Source of the DNA: Jannaschia sp. CCS1
GTDB taxonomy: Bacteria > Pseudomonadota > Alphaproteobacteria > Rhodobacterales > Rhodobacteraceae
Length of the DNA stretch: 64,000 nucleotides
Reading direction: 5' to 3'
NCBI RefSeq assembly: GCF_000013565.1
Contig: NC_007802.1
Span: 2,232,001 to 2,296,000 of the forward strand
Shown one piece after another: positions 27,988 through 37,183 of the stretch (position 1 is its first letter; each line of letters starts with the position of its first letter). Made by a program: the position numbers and the translations under genes. Below the pieces are notes generated by a model, which had not been told where the DNA came from, searched no databases, and worked only from the letters and a program-made list of their open reading frames with translations.

Positions 27988-28619
27988 GGGCCGTTATCCG
28001 GATCGAAAATCGGGTCCAGGACCATCACAAGCCGCGTTTCGCCCGTTCCCGCGATGGGAGGCGATCGGTGGAGCACACCGGACGGAGGATCTTCCGGCCA
28101 CAACGTTCCCCGAAGCAGGATCGGGGCCCCGGTGGCGACCTGAAACACCCGGCGCGGGGCGCGGCCGTCGGTGGAGATACCGTATTGCGTGCCGCTGCCG
28201 CGATAGGTGCAGACCAGACGCGCGGTGACGGCATCGATGTGGAACCGGCTGCATGCATTCGTCGATATCGCATCAAGGCGGAGGCGGAGGACCCGGGCCG
28301 ACATCACCTGCGCAAACATTTCGGCCAGCATCGACATATCGTTTTGCAGCCAGTCCAGGTCATCGCCCAGTGGCGTATCGGCCCTTTTGCAGAAGTCCCG
28401 CACAGCGTGCCGAACGCCATCGGGTCGCACCATCTGTCTGCCAGTGGGCAATTGGCTGGGATCAAGGCCTTCAAGCCAGGTCTTGGCCTGGGACGGGATG
28501 TGCCGCCGCCAGATGGCCGCCGCACATCCCGGTTTGTGCAGGACCGACAGGGAGGCCGGATCGTCGGCAATGCCCACGCCGATGCCGGCGTCGGCCACAG
28601 GCTTGCGGGCGTAGGTCAT
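27984..28619 (-). CDS. DUF1826 domain protein
   Basis: A 211-residue protein that I assign to the DUF1826 family, whose members usually sit beside CobW/ZigA-type metal GTPases in alpha- and gammaproteobacteria. Features include [17 protein letters not shown] in the middle, an [17 protein letters not shown] segment, and His/Asp-containing stretches near the C-terminus ([17 protein letters not shown]). The H-x-D and later His residues suggest metal binding, but this is a guess from composition. ATG 28619 overlaps the CobW gene stop (ATGA), so the longer open frame upstream is not used. The reaction is unknown. Confidence 0.72.
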   Translation of the reverse strand: MTYARKPVADAGIGVGIADDPASLSVLHKPGCAAAIWRRHIPSQAKTWLEGLDPSQLPTGRQMVRPDGVRHAVRDFCKRADTPLGDDLDWLQNDMSMLAEMFAQVMSARVLRLRLDAISTNACSRFHIDAVTARLVCTYRGSGTQYGISTDGRAPRRVFQVATGAPILLRGTLWPEDPPSGVLHRSPPIAGTGETRLVMVLDPIFDPDNGP

Positions 28620-29827
28620 GCTGCCTGCTCCGCCCGTCGCCAGATCGGGAAGGGGTCGGGGTAATCCGGGAGCGTGTCTGGCCCGGATGCCGCGAGGGCA
28701 GGCACAAGGCATCTGTCCAGCCGGGCCTTCAGGGCAGGCCAGTCGATGCCTGCGCCGATGAACACGATTTCCTGCCGCCGATCCCCCCACGGCTCCTGCC
28801 AATGGTCCCGCAGATAGGCTTCGACGCGGCCGTGGTCCGGCCACTTCTCCTGCGGGACGGAGGCCCACCATGTGCCAAGCGGTTTGACGCTGGACAGCGA
28901 TCCGGCCAGTGAAAATTCCGCCACCCATTCGGGCCGCGTGGAGATCCAGAAATGCCCCTTGGCGCGGATCACACCAGGCAGATCGCCGTTCAGGACATCG
29001 AGAACACGGTCAGGAATGAAGGGCAGGCGGGCGCGGTAGACGTAGGACGCGACACCGTATTCCTCCGTTTCGGGCACATGGTCCTTGAACCCGTAAAGCT
29101 CCTTGGCCCACATCGGGTGATCCTGGGCCTTGTCGATATCGAACAGCCCGGTGTTGAGGATTTCGGTGGCGGCGACATCGGACTGGTCGACCTCAATGAT
29201 CTGGGTATCGGCATTCAGACTGCGGATGATCTTGCGCGCGGCGTCGACCTTCTCTGGCCCTGCATCGCTGACCTTGTTGAGGATCACGACATCCGCAAAT
29301 TCTATCTGGTCGGTCAGCAGGTGGACAAGGGTCCGGTCGTCCTCCTCGCCCATGGTCTCGCCCCGGTCTTTCAGGAAATCGTGGGAGGAGAAGTCGTTCA
29401 GCAGGTTCACCGCATCAACTACGGTGACCATCGTATCCAGCCGCGCCACATCCGACAGGCTGACGCCACCCTCATCGCGGAAATCGAACGTGGTGGCGAC
29501 GGGCAGCGGCTCGGATATGCCGGTGGATTCGATCAGCAGGTAGTCGAACCGCCCCTCAGCGGCGAGCCGGCGCACCTCCGCCAGAAGATCATCGCGAAGC
29601 GTGCAGCAGATGCAGCCGTTCGACATCTCAACCAGCGTCTCGTCGGTGCGGCTCAACTCCGTATCCGCCCGAACCAGATCAGCGTCGATGTTCACCTCGG
29701 ACATATCGTTGACGATCACGGCCACGCGGCGCCCATCGCGGTTGTTGAGAACACGGTTGAGAAGCGTGGTCTTACCGGCCCCTAGAAATCCGGAAAGAAC
29801 GGTGACGGGTAGACGGGTATCGGTCAT
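28616..29827 (-). CDS. CobW/ZigA-family metal-chaperone GTPase
   Basis: A 403-residue G3E GTPase. The N-terminal GTPase domain has Walker [14 protein letters not shown] (12-24), the metal-binding CxCC motif in SNGCICC, the [12 protein letters not shown] segment and NKVSD. The C-terminal CobW domain follows (about 265-390). Relatives such as ZigA and ZNG1 load zinc onto client enzymes under zinc shortage. The partner DUF1826 fits the zinc-homeostasis grouping rather than cobalamin synthesis, although a B12 operon lies 1 kb downstream. It is translationally coupled on both sides by 4-base overlaps. Confidence 0.88.
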   Translation of the reverse strand: MTDTRLPVTVLSGFLGAGKTTLLNRVLNNRDGRRVAVIVNDMSEVNIDADLVRADTELSRTDETLVEMSNGCICCTLRDDLLAEVRRLAAEGRFDYLLIESTGISEPLPVATTFDFRDEGGVSLSDVARLDTMVTVVDAVNLLNDFSSHDFLKDRGETMGEEDDRTLVHLLTDQIEFADVVILNKVSDAGPEKVDAARKIIRSLNADTQIIEVDQSDVAATEILNTGLFDIDKAQDHPMWAKELYGFKDHVPETEEYGVASYVYRARLPFIPDRVLDVLNGDLPGVIRAKGHFWISTRPEWVAEFSLAGSLSSVKPLGTWWASVPQEKWPDHGRVEAYLRDHWQEPWGDRRQEIVFIGAGIDWPALKARLDRCLVPALAASGPDTLPDYPDPFPIWRRAEQAA

Positions 29828-30741
29828 GCGGCGGCCTCGATGGGTTGGATGAAATCAGGGAAGACAAGGGATTGGTGACAGCCAATTCCGGCCATCGATC
29901 CGTCGCCGATAGCCGAGGTGACGTTGTGCGCGGCCCGGGCACAATCGCCCGCCGCGAAGACGCCCGGGATCGACGTCTGCCCCATCGGTCCCACGTGAAT
30001 GAAGGGGCCAAGCGGGCCGTGCAGAACGGCGCAACCAAGACTGTCTGCGGGGGTGCCGCTCAGGCTGACGAGTGGGGCGGTGAACATGGCTGCGAACCAC
30101 GTCACTTCGCCACTGTCGAACGTGACAGAGATGCCGTCATTTAACGGCGTTAACGCAATGACCGTCCGGGGGTCGGTCTTGAGATCGCCGCTCTGAACAT
30201 CGGTCTGGTCAAAAGTGCCGGGACCACCCGTCAGCAGCGTGACGTCATCGCTCCAGTCCGCCCGCAGAAGCTGCGCCTGATGGCCGGACATCGCGTGGTT
30301 GGCCAAAACGGCAAGCGGCTGGTCGCGCACTTCATAGCCATGGCAATAGGGGCAGTGCAGCAGCACCTTTCCCCAAGCATCCTGAGCGCCCGGGAGATTT
30401 GGACGCACGTCCACCACGCCGTGTGTCAAAAGGATGCGGCGCGCCTGTAGCGTCTCACCCGACGCGAGAGATACTTCAAATCGGTCGGCCTCCCCCGTGA
30501 TCATGGCCACTGTTTCAGTCACGACCGAGACCGTCGGGTAGGCCGTTGCGTCTGATCGGAACCGCTGAAGGATATCTCCCGGTGCCATGCCGTCGAAGCC
30601 GGGGACACCGTGTGCCGCGGGCGACAATCGGTTTCGGGGCGCCTGCGCATCAATGATCGTGACGGCTCGCCCCGTGCGGCCAAGTTGCAGGGCCGCCGTC
30701 AATCCAGCGAAACTGCCGCCAACAACCACAACATCCTGCAT
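29824..30741 (-). CDS. NAD(P)/FAD-dependent thioredoxin-reductase-like oxidoreductase
   Basis: A 305-residue flavoprotein of the thioredoxin-reductase type. The FAD-binding motif [20 protein letters not shown] is at the N-terminus, the redox-active [12 protein letters not shown] is in the middle, and the second FAD motif [15 protein letters not shown] is near the C-terminus. The typical NADPH motif GxGxxA is not clear in the central domain ([17 protein letters not shown]), so the electron donor is uncertain. It is the first gene of the minus operon and divergent from an Rrf2 regulator, a pairing I recall from other proteobacteria. Confidence 0.85.
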   Translation of the reverse strand: MQDVVVVGGSFAGLTAALQLGRTGRAVTIIDAQAPRNRLSPAAHGVPGFDGMAPGDILQRFRSDATAYPTVSVVTETVAMITGEADRFEVSLASGETLQARRILLTHGVVDVRPNLPGAQDAWGKVLLHCPYCHGYEVRDQPLAVLANHAMSGHQAQLLRADWSDDVTLLTGGPGTFDQTDVQSGDLKTDPRTVIALTPLNDGISVTFDSGEVTWFAAMFTAPLVSLSGTPADSLGCAVLHGPLGPFIHVGPMGQTSIPGVFAAGDCARAAHNVTSAIGDGSMAGIGCHQSLVFPDFIQPIEAAA

Positions 30742-30770
30742 GACTTACCTCTCCCCTCGAAGACTTAAAC

Positions 30771-30787
30771 GTAACTATCGAAGTTAC
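30771..30787. promoter_or_regulatory. Palindromic operator between oxidoreductase and Rrf2 genes
   Basis: A perfect inverted repeat GTAACT-ATCGA-AGTTAC sits in the 98-base divergent region, 30 bases from the oxidoreductase start and 53 from the Rrf2 start. Its size and position suit an Rrf2 dimer controlling both directions. A zinc-repressor site was considered, but the sequence is not a clear Zur box. Confidence 0.6.
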
Positions 30788-30839
30788 TGGATATATGCAA
30801 CCGCAATTGTTACTTGAGTTCATATCGAAGGACACACCC

Positions 30840-31250
30840 ATGAAACGAAACAGCCGCCTTTCCCTTGCCCTGCACACCCTTGGCCATATGGCCGGGGCGC
30901 CGGACAAGTTGCGGACCTCCGCCGACATCGCAGACCATGCGGGCACCAATCCGGTTGTGGTCCGGCGTGTGCTGGGGCGGCTGCGGGAGGCAGGTTTGCT
31001 GATTTCCGAGAAGGGCCATGCGGGGGGGTGGCGTCTGGCGCGCGCGCCGCAATCCATCACATTGGCCGATGTCTATCTGGCGCTGGATGAAAGTCTGGTA
31101 GCGAGTGTCGAGAGTGACGATGTCCCAAGCTGCTCGGTGGAGCACGCGTTGCATCGCAGGGTGTCGAGCGTGATGAAAGACATCGAGCAAAGCCTGATTG
31201 AGCGGCTCGGGGAAACGACGATCTCGGAAGTGCGGGGGCTGCCATCTTGA
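30840..31250 (+). CDS. Rrf2-family transcriptional regulator
   Basis: A 136-residue winged-helix regulator: SRLSLALHTLGHMAG at the N-terminus, a recognition helix around NPVVVRRVLGRLREAGLL, and a wing with KGHAGGWRLAR. Only one cysteine is visible in the sensor region (PSCSVEHAL), so binding of an Fe-S cluster as in IscR/NsrR is unlikely; the subgroup resembles YwnA-type regulators. The ATG at 30840, preceded by AAGGA, is preferred over the upstream in-frame ATG at 30795. It is divergent from the oxidoreductase-CobW operon, which it probably controls. Confidence 0.85.
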   Translation: MKRNSRLSLALHTLGHMAGAPDKLRTSADIADHAGTNPVVVRRVLGRLREAGLLISEKGHAGGWRLARAPQSITLADVYLALDESLVASVESDDVPSCSVEHALHRRVSSVMKDIEQSLIERLGETTISEVRGLPS

Positions 31251-31647
31251 CGGAGGTTTGGGTTCGCAAAGCCTGTTGTGGCTTCGGCCCGCGCCAGATC
31301 ACTCCGCGCCGCCATGGAGCATTTGGCGGTCGCAGCTGAGCCTCCTGCGCCCGACGTCAAGGATGTCGCGCACGATCGGCCCCGCGCCGGGCGGATGAAA
31401 TCGGTGCTGGCGCAGACAATACTGTTTCAGACCAAACTGTCATTGCCTGTTGCGCCGTGAGTAGTTTGGCCTCGGCATATCAGACCACATTTATGTGGCC
31501 AAAACCAACCATCGGGACCGTCAAGGCAATCGATTTATGGGGCTCGGGTAGACGGGGAATGATCGGTGCGACCTTGGCCAAAAGACACCTCTCGAACCGG
31601 CATCATCCCGGCAGACCCGCAGGACGATCCGGGGTTCCGCACGACAT
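31251..31647. other. Intergenic region, no gene seen
   Basis: About 400 bases between the Rrf2 gene and the hairpin after the small secreted-protein gene. Short open frames exist on both strands, but none shows a ribosome site combined with family features, and codon use looks like background. Confidence 0.5.
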
Positions 31648-31676
31648 CCCGGGGCCCGTCAAATCAGGGCCCCGGG
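31648..31676 (-). terminator. Strong hairpin after the small secreted-protein gene
   Basis: A perfect 10-base-pair stem, CCCGGGGCCC (31648-31657) and GGGCCCCGGG (31667-31676), with a 9-base loop. It lies 10 bases past the stop of the minus-strand gene at 31686. There is no T-tract, so termination is probable but not certain. Confidence 0.5.
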
Positions 31677-31685
31677 GTCATTCAG

Positions 31686-31958
31686 TCAATCGTCGTCCGA
31701 CTGCGCGAAATAGGCGGCCGCGACATCAGACAGCGAGAGATGGCCGCATTGAGCCGGTTCAATGCCCGAATTCATTTCGAGCTGCGTGCAGCTGCGTTGC
31801 ACGGGCACGAGGGCCTGCACCGTTTGCACGATCGGGTAATCGGATGCCGGGGCGCGGGTCACAAGTGTGGAGACGTCAACCGTCTGCGCCTGCACGGCGG
31901 AGATCCCGATGAACGCGATGGCGATGCATGATGCGGGGGTCATATATGCGAGTTTCAT
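31686..31958 (-). CDS. Small secreted protein of unknown function
   Basis: A 90-residue precursor with a clear signal peptide (MKLAYMTPASCIAIAFIG, cleavage near AVQA/QT). The mature part of about 66 residues has two cysteines (RSCTQ and AQCGH), possibly a disulfide, and an acidic end (AQSDDD). I do not recognise the family. A purine-rich ribosome site (AAAGGACA) precedes the ATG. It is divergent from the BTAD/TPR regulator gene with a shared 271-base upstream region, so it could be a target of that regulator. Confidence 0.65.
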   Translation of the reverse strand: MKLAYMTPASCIAIAFIGISAVQAQTVDVSTLVTRAPASDYPIVQTVQALVPVQRSCTQLEMNSGIEPAQCGHLSLSDVAAAYFAQSDDD

Positions 31959-32229
31959 GGTCTTATGTCCTTTCAGATTTCAAAATTGTACCGGCGGACT
32001 TCAATGCTCGTCTGGCACGCTGCTACACTGCCAGTCGGGTGTGAGACCGGCGCAATCGCACCGTGATTAGATCCAGAAAACAGCGCAAAAACGGTCGCCC
32101 AAGCATGAAATTGATGGCCGCCTGCGCGAAAGAGCGAAATTCCGCGGCAGAATTGACAGAGACTTTTTAGAAAGCCTTCGTTAATCTGTGCCGAGGACAG
32201 GTTTACTGCTTATCGGGGGCGTGCGCAGG

Positions 32230-34173
32230 ATGTCACAGGGTCCGTCGGGATCATTTGCAGCCCGTTTCTTCGGAGCTTTTGCTGTCAAGGATCCCTTGGG
32301 AAACCCCGTCACGCCGCGTGGCCAGAAGCCGGCAGCTCTCCTGGCGTATCTTCTGTATAATGCAGGCCGGGACGTGCCCCGCGACCGACTGATTGATATG
32401 TTCTGGAATGATCGCGGGTCCAAGCAGGGGCGCGACAGTCTCAGGCAAGCGCTCCATGTGCTGCGCTCCACGATTGGCGAGGCGGGCGCGGTCCTGATGC
32501 ATATTGATCGACAAAGCGTGCATGTGGTCAAAGCGCATCTTTCAAGCGACTTGCAGCAGAAGGAAGACGCGCCGTGGGAATTGGACGGAGAGTTCCTTGC
32601 TGATCTTGCCCCGACCGCACCCGTCTTCGAGGACTGGTTGACAGAGACACGGCGCGCGGTGCGACGTCATCAGGTTGCGGCGGCAGAGCAGGCCCTGGAC
32701 CGCCTGGATGCGGAGGCCAATCCGGATGCCGTGCTGGCCTGTGCCACCGCGATATTGTCGCTTGATCCCCATCATGAGCCCGCGGCGCGATGCGCGATGG
32801 AACGGTATGCGGTTCAAGGCAAGAGAGGCCACGCGCTCCGCGTTTTCGAGACTTTGTCTGAGGCACTCAAATCAGATGGATTTGAGGTCTCACCAGACAC
32901 GGACAACCTGCTTCGTGCGATCAGCGACAACCGGTTCCCAATCGACAAGCCACACCCCGCGCCAACGCCCCGGCCAGGTGCGTCAGGTGACGCCCGCGGT
33001 TTGCCCGTTGTCTGGCTCGACCTGTCCGAAACCCGCCACGATCGCGATAGCTGGGACTTTGTCTCGGATTTCTGTGATCACCTCATATTGCGGTGTGTCC
33101 AGATGCCGGAGTTCAACCTGCTGACGGTTGAGGATGTCACAGATATTGAGAAATACACTGTGGCCGTCTCATCCGGCACCACCCAATCAGGTCTGCGCAT
33201 CAGCCTGAGGCTCCGGGCGCCGGACGATCACTTGCTGTGGTCGGGTCGCGCGGATCTGCCTGATCAACCGGACGATGACCGGGTTCACCTGGCCGTGGAC
33301 AAGTTGGTGATGCAGATGCTGCCCCCGCTGGAGGCCCATGTGTTCGCAAGTCTGGGCGCGCAGATCGACACCGCCTACGGATATTACCTCAAGGCCAAGC
33401 GGACGTTCTGGACCGATCCGCAATTCGGCTACATCGACAAAGTGGTTGCCGATCTGCAAAGAGCGATCGAGATCGCCCCGACGTTTCTGCCGCCGTACCC
33501 GATGATGATCATGTACCATAATACGGGTATGTTCATGAGCCGGCCAGGCATCGATCACACCGATGGGCGCGCCCAGGCCCTGGACCTGTCGCAGCGGTTG
33601 TTGTTTTTGAACTCGAACTTTCCAAATGCACATATCTCGATGGGGTGGTGCCTGCTCTGGCGGCGAAATTTCGACGCGGCGGAGCGGTCAATCCGTCGCG
33701 CCATTGAACTCGATCCGTATGAGCCGCACAGGCTTAGCGTGATCGGAACAGCGTTGGTCTATCTGGGACATCACGAGGAGGGCCAGCGCTTCTACGACAA
33801 GGCGCAGGGGCGGATGCAGCACGATTTCGATTTCCAGCGCACCGATTATGGGGAACTTCACTTCTTCAAGACAGAGTACGAACGGGCCCTGTCCTGGATG
33901 GAAATCCCCGAGGCCCGAACCCCCTACAAAACGCTTTTCTTCCGGGCAGCCGCCAATGCGCAATTGTCACGCCGAACGGATGCGCAGAACGATATCGACG
34001 CGTTCGTCGAGGATATCCGCCCACGATGGGCGGGCAGGGACCCCTTCACGCCCGAGCGTGGGTTTCAATGGTACGCGGACATGTTGCCCCTGCGGCTCGC
34101 CTCGGACCGTGCGACGCTTCGCGCAGCGATGGGAAAGCTCGGGCTCGACGTCACCGTGCACGAGCCATCGTGA
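32230..34173 (+). CDS. BTAD/TPR transcriptional activator (SARP-like)
   Basis: A transcription activator of about 647 residues. The N-terminus is a winged-helix DNA-binding domain (GQKPAALLAYLLYNAG, DRLIDMFWND, DSLRQALHVLRSTIG), followed by a bacterial transcriptional activation domain of helical repeats (FLADLAP, ALDRLDAEANPDAVLACA). Next comes a TolB/CadC-like alpha/beta module (LPVVWLDLSE, GLRISLRLRAPDDHLLWSGR), then TPR repeats (AHISMGWCLLWRRNFDAAER). GTG 32188, GTG 32221 and ATG 32230 are in frame; ATG is used. Such proteins often govern nearby secondary-metabolite genes, and this one lies 116 bases before the YcaO/TfuA operon on the same strand. Confidence 0.8.
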   Translation: MSQGPSGSFAARFFGAFAVKDPLGNPVTPRGQKPAALLAYLLYNAGRDVPRDRLIDMFWNDRGSKQGRDSLRQALHVLRSTIGEAGAVLMHIDRQSVHVVKAHLSSDLQQKEDAPWELDGEFLADLAPTAPVFEDWLTETRRAVRRHQVAAAEQALDRLDAEANPDAVLACATAILSLDPHHEPAARCAMERYAVQGKRGHALRVFETLSEALKSDGFEVSPDTDNLLRAISDNRFPIDKPHPAPTPRPGASGDARGLPVVWLDLSETRHDRDSWDFVSDFCDHLILRCVQMPEFNLLTVEDVTDIEKYTVAVSSGTTQSGLRISLRLRAPDDHLLWSGRADLPDQPDDDRVHLAVDKLVMQMLPPLEAHVFASLGAQIDTAYGYYLKAKRTFWTDPQFGYIDKVVADLQRAIEIAPTFLPPYPMMIMYHNTGMFMSRPGIDHTDGRAQALDLSQRLLFLNSNFPNAHISMGWCLLWRRNFDAAERSIRRAIELDPYEPHRLSVIGTALVYLGHHEEGQRFYDKAQGRMQHDFDFQRTDYGELHFFKTEYERALSWMEIPEARTPYKTLFFRAAANAQLSRRTDAQNDIDAFVEDIRPRWAGRDPFTPERGFQWYADMLPLRLASDRATLRAAMGKLGLDVTVHEPS

Positions 34174-34289
34174 AACGAACGTGAAAATTTGGGGCCGGAC
34201 CGTTAAATCCGGCTGATCCAGTCGCCCCAGAGCTTGCCCGGGCGCGCCGCGCCGCCTCATCGTGCAGGCGTCAAGGACTGGAGCGCCCG

Positions 34290-36614
34290 ATGCCGAATGA
34301 TCCGTTGAATGCACAGACCATCAGCGATGACGCGATGTTCGCCGCGCGCGCATATATCGTCGAAAATCAACGCTATCCCGATCCAGCACTGCCCCATCCT
34401 GCGCCCGGGCTTGCGGCCGTTCTGAGCCGTATAAAGGGACGCTATCTGTTTCCGGTTCGATCCACGCTGGCCGCCGCCCAGTCCAGGGCCATCTTGCCCG
34501 ACACAAGGGCCTATGTGACGCTTCGGGTCGATCCTGTCTTGGGCAAGATCTCGGGCGACCTTCATGCGGATATCCAACGCAAGACATGGCGTTTGTCGTG
34601 GCAAAGCGTGAGCTTGTTTCATATTGACGCGCCAGTGGGGGTGGATGCCGCGACCTGGGCTGCCAGCGGCTGGACCCTGTTTGGCATCTGCGATCTTGCC
34701 GCAAGTGGCCTGACCGAGCCGTCCGGCAACACGCTGGCACTGGCCCTTCGGATCGCCAGTGACGACACCATCGAGGCCTGTCGCATCATCGAGACCCGGC
34801 CCAACGGGTCAATATCGCGCGACCTGACCATGACGCGGACCCCGAACAAGACGCACGACCTGGCCTACCGCGATCTGACCCCGATTCATCTGGCAGATGC
34901 CGATCTTGAAGCCGATCCGGCGATGAACGCGATCACCCGGCAAGCCCTGGGCCCGAATGGCAACGATATAGCAAACGACCTGCTGGATGCCGGGTCCGGT
35001 CTAGACCTCAGAAGCACCGATGCGGAGTTGAAGATCGTTCAGGGTGACAGTCCGTTTGACATGATTACCCCGTATCAATGGTCCGATGATCCGTTCACCT
35101 ACGCGATCCTGTTTTCGTCCACGCCCAATACGATTTACGGGACCGTCCTCGACCTTGAGAAGGAGCTGTATCCTCTGGCGAAAACCCGGTTCGGTGCCGT
35201 CATCTTCGTGCGTCCGATCATCGACCAGGTCCTTGAGAAAATGGGTTCCACCGATTGGCAGGCCCATCGCGATGCCATCGTCGATCTTTTGCGCCGCACC
35301 TACGTGCATGAGATCGGCCATCTTCTGAACCTCCCGCATACATGGCAGCGCGGGCGTTTCGCGCTTCCCCCGGTGCCTGCGAACCCGGCCGCCCAAAGCT
35401 GGATGGCGTATGGAAGCCGGTTCCCGCTTGGCGATTTCATGACAACCAGCCGCAAGAAAATCGCCAATGGAAGCAAGCCCCAAGAAGACGCGTTGCTCAA
35501 AGCGGATGCGCTTTTGTCGAATGAGGACGCGCTCTCCGATCCGGGCTTCACCGACGCCGAGAAGGGCTGGCTCTGGCACGCGCCGTTCGACCACATCTCT
35601 CCCGGTGGTCCGTATTTCACGGCCCGCGAGCCAGAGCCGGTCCGATTGCATGAACCCGCCGCAAGCTCGGATCTGCGATTGTCGATTGATCTGTGGGACA
35701 CCCACGGCACTGATCCCGACACGGGGGCCGCCATTCTGTCGCGTGGCGCGCATCACCTGTTTTCGTGGCAACCGATCTTTGGAGAGGTTGTCTTCAATGC
35801 GCCGCACAATGTGGCCGCGGACAGTCCATTCCACTTTGCGTTCCAGTCGCCGATGCTCTCGCTTCTGATGCGCGAAGAATACCCGGCGCAACCCGGCAGG
35901 AACATTCCGCTGAAGGTCCGCGAAATTCCGGTCTCGCATTTGCCAGCAGGGTGGCGCGTGCGCACCGATACCGGCTTGGCATCCGCAGATCTGCCGCAGC
36001 AATTCCACACAAGCGCCCTTAGCCCGGCTGCGACAGGGCTGTCCCATCCCGATGGCGTTGGCATATGGGATGAATACCGGCGCACCACGCCCTTCTTTGA
36101 TCCGTTCCAGTTCAGCACGGGGTTCACCGAAAGCGCCTGCACCGATTTTACGCTTCAAGCGGTGCTGCGGCCCGTGGGCCGGGCACCGATCTACTCCGAT
36201 CCGGTGCGCGTCCAGTTCCGGTATCTGTATAAGTCGTTCACCGCGGCAGAGGCCGCGATCCTGTCCGATCCCAAGCTGCCCACGTTGCTGGACACCTTGG
36301 CCTACCTCATCAGCCACGACGTGGTGAACCTTGAACGGCCCTCGCGTCATTCAACCGATGTCAGTGAGTTCCGAAACGCCTTTCAGGATCTGGTGGCCAA
36401 GATCTCGGCCCTGACCGACAACGGCGCGGTATCGCCATCCCTCATGTCGTATCTCAGGATGGTGAACTGGGCCTCCGCGACATTGTCCGGACGGCAAAAC
36501 GGTATCACGCCACCCCGGCCCGACGAGCGGCTTCTTCGCCTGCTGCGTCAGTTTACCCTCAATGATGAACGAGCGCTCACCATACTTGGGCGCAGCTATG
36601 AGATGGAGTTTTAG
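34290..36614 (+). CDS. HExxH metallopeptidase-like protein, first gene of the YcaO/TfuA operon
   Basis: A 774-residue protein of no family I can name. A metzincin-like zinc site is visible: HEIGHLLNLPH at 340-350 (His340, Glu341, His344, His350), with Asn where most metzincins have Gly. About 22 residues later SWMAYGSRFP (370-379) could be the Met-turn. No signal peptide or membrane helix is seen, so it is probably cytoplasmic or exported by another route. The N- and C-terminal regions (1-270 and 400-774) resemble nothing I recognise. It lies 2 bases before the repeat-tailed substrate gene. It may cleave leader from core, or be a target or effector; the sequence cannot decide. Confidence 0.7.
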   Translation: MPNDPLNAQTISDDAMFAARAYIVENQRYPDPALPHPAPGLAAVLSRIKGRYLFPVRSTLAAAQSRAILPDTRAYVTLRVDPVLGKISGDLHADIQRKTWRLSWQSVSLFHIDAPVGVDAATWAASGWTLFGICDLAASGLTEPSGNTLALALRIASDDTIEACRIIETRPNGSISRDLTMTRTPNKTHDLAYRDLTPIHLADADLEADPAMNAITRQALGPNGNDIANDLLDAGSGLDLRSTDAELKIVQGDSPFDMITPYQWSDDPFTYAILFSSTPNTIYGTVLDLEKELYPLAKTRFGAVIFVRPIIDQVLEKMGSTDWQAHRDAIVDLLRRTYVHEIGHLLNLPHTWQRGRFALPPVPANPAAQSWMAYGSRFPLGDFMTTSRKKIANGSKPQEDALLKADALLSNEDALSDPGFTDAEKGWLWHAPFDHISPGGPYFTAREPEPVRLHEPAASSDLRLSIDLWDTHGTDPDTGAAILSRGAHHLFSWQPIFGEVVFNAPHNVAADSPFHFAFQSPMLSLLMREEYPAQPGRNIPLKVREIPVSHLPAGWRVRTDTGLASADLPQQFHTSALSPAATGLSHPDGVGIWDEYRRTTPFFDPFQFSTGFTESACTDFTLQAVLRPVGRAPIYSDPVRVQFRYLYKSFTAAEAAILSDPKLPTLLDTLAYLISHDVVNLERPSRHSTDVSEFRNAFQDLVAKISALTDNGAVSPSLMSYLRMVNWASATLSGRQNGITPPRPDERLLRLLRQFTLNDERALTILGRSYEMEF

Positions 36615-36616
36615 AG

Positions 36617-37183
36617 ATGGCAGATATCCCCGAAGGCCTGCTGATCATGCAAGCGGAACGCGCCTACATTGCGGTGCGCGCCTGGCTTGATCCAGACGGA
36701 AACGAGCTTGCCGAAAGGGGGATCGAGCTGTTCGATACCGCATTCGACAGCCCGGAAGCGCGGGATGGTTTCCGGGCGGTTGTGCGGTCGAAAACCGGCA
36801 ACAAGGAGTTGGAAGAGATTATCGGGCACGTCGTTATTTTCGAGCCCACCACCTCAAACGCAGCGGCGTATCCGAGTGTCTGTGTGTTCCGCACCGAGAT
36901 CGGCGGATCGATGTTCGTCGCCCGCGATATGCGACATATGGTGACGCTTATCCCGCCAGCCGATGGCGTCTTCACCTTCGGGACGGGGGCCTTGCTGGAC
37001 GCCTTCCACGCCAGCTACCCCAATCCCACGATCGACCCCAGTCTCCTCAGCGCCGAGGCGCTGGTCGCTGTGCCGTCAGCGCTGACAATCACCAAGGATG
37101 TTCTGGAAGACGACGAGGTCGGCAACTCGGCAGATTACGGCGATTCCGCGGATTATGGCAGTTCCGCCGACTTCGGTGGATGA
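36617..37183 (+). CDS. Putative RiPP precursor with C-terminal (S)ADY/F-G repeats
   Basis: A 188-residue acidic protein. Residues 1 to about 165 look folded (MADIPEGLLIMQAERAYIAV, later VVIFEPTTSNAAAYPSVCVF) and match no family I know. An acidic linker (EDDEVG) leads to three six-residue repeats at 170-187: NSADYG, DSADYG, SSADFG, then a final Gly188. Its stop overlaps the YcaO start by 4 bases, and the metallopeptidase gene ends 2 bases upstream. Length, repeated C-terminal motif and coupling to YcaO/TfuA suggest a substrate with a large leader domain and a modular core. Direct evidence of modification is lacking. Confidence 0.68.
   Translation: MADIPEGLLIMQAERAYIAVRAWLDPDGNELAERGIELFDTAFDSPEARDGFRAVVRSKTGNKELEEIIGHVVIFEPTTSNAAAYPSVCVFRTEIGGSMFVARDMRHMVTLIPPADGVFTFGTGALLDAFHASYPNPTIDPSLLSAEALVAVPSALTITKDVLEDDEVGNSADYGDSADYGSSADFGG
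37124..37177 (+). repeat. Three 18-base coding repeats for the putative core peptide
   Basis: Three consecutive in-frame 18-base units at 37124-37141, 37142-37159 and 37160-37177 encode NSADYG, DSADYG and SSADFG. The codons differ between units (GCA/GCG/GCC for Ala, TAC/TAT/TTC for the aromatic), so the peptide pattern, not the DNA, appears to be maintained by selection. Confidence 0.85.

Noticed and set aside
27504-28664. 386-codon open frame on the plus strand
   Set aside because: It runs antisense to the DUF6525 and DUF1826 genes, has no ribosome site, and its Arg/Pro/Gly-rich composition is that of an antisense frame in GC-rich DNA.
28616-29827. CobW as a cobalamin-synthesis protein
   Set aside because: The coupled DUF1826 gene and CxCC motif fit the zinc-chaperone subgroup; the nearby B12 operon is a separate unit with its own riboswitch.
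35001-36350. 449-codon open frame on the minus strand
   Set aside because: Antisense to the HExxH protein gene; composition of a shadow frame and no start signal. The plus frame is supported by its operon fit and zinc motif.
37124-37177. CRISPR or minisatellite reading of the 18-base repeats
   Set aside because: Units have no spacers and differ at synonymous positions while keeping the peptide pattern, so they are coding repeats.
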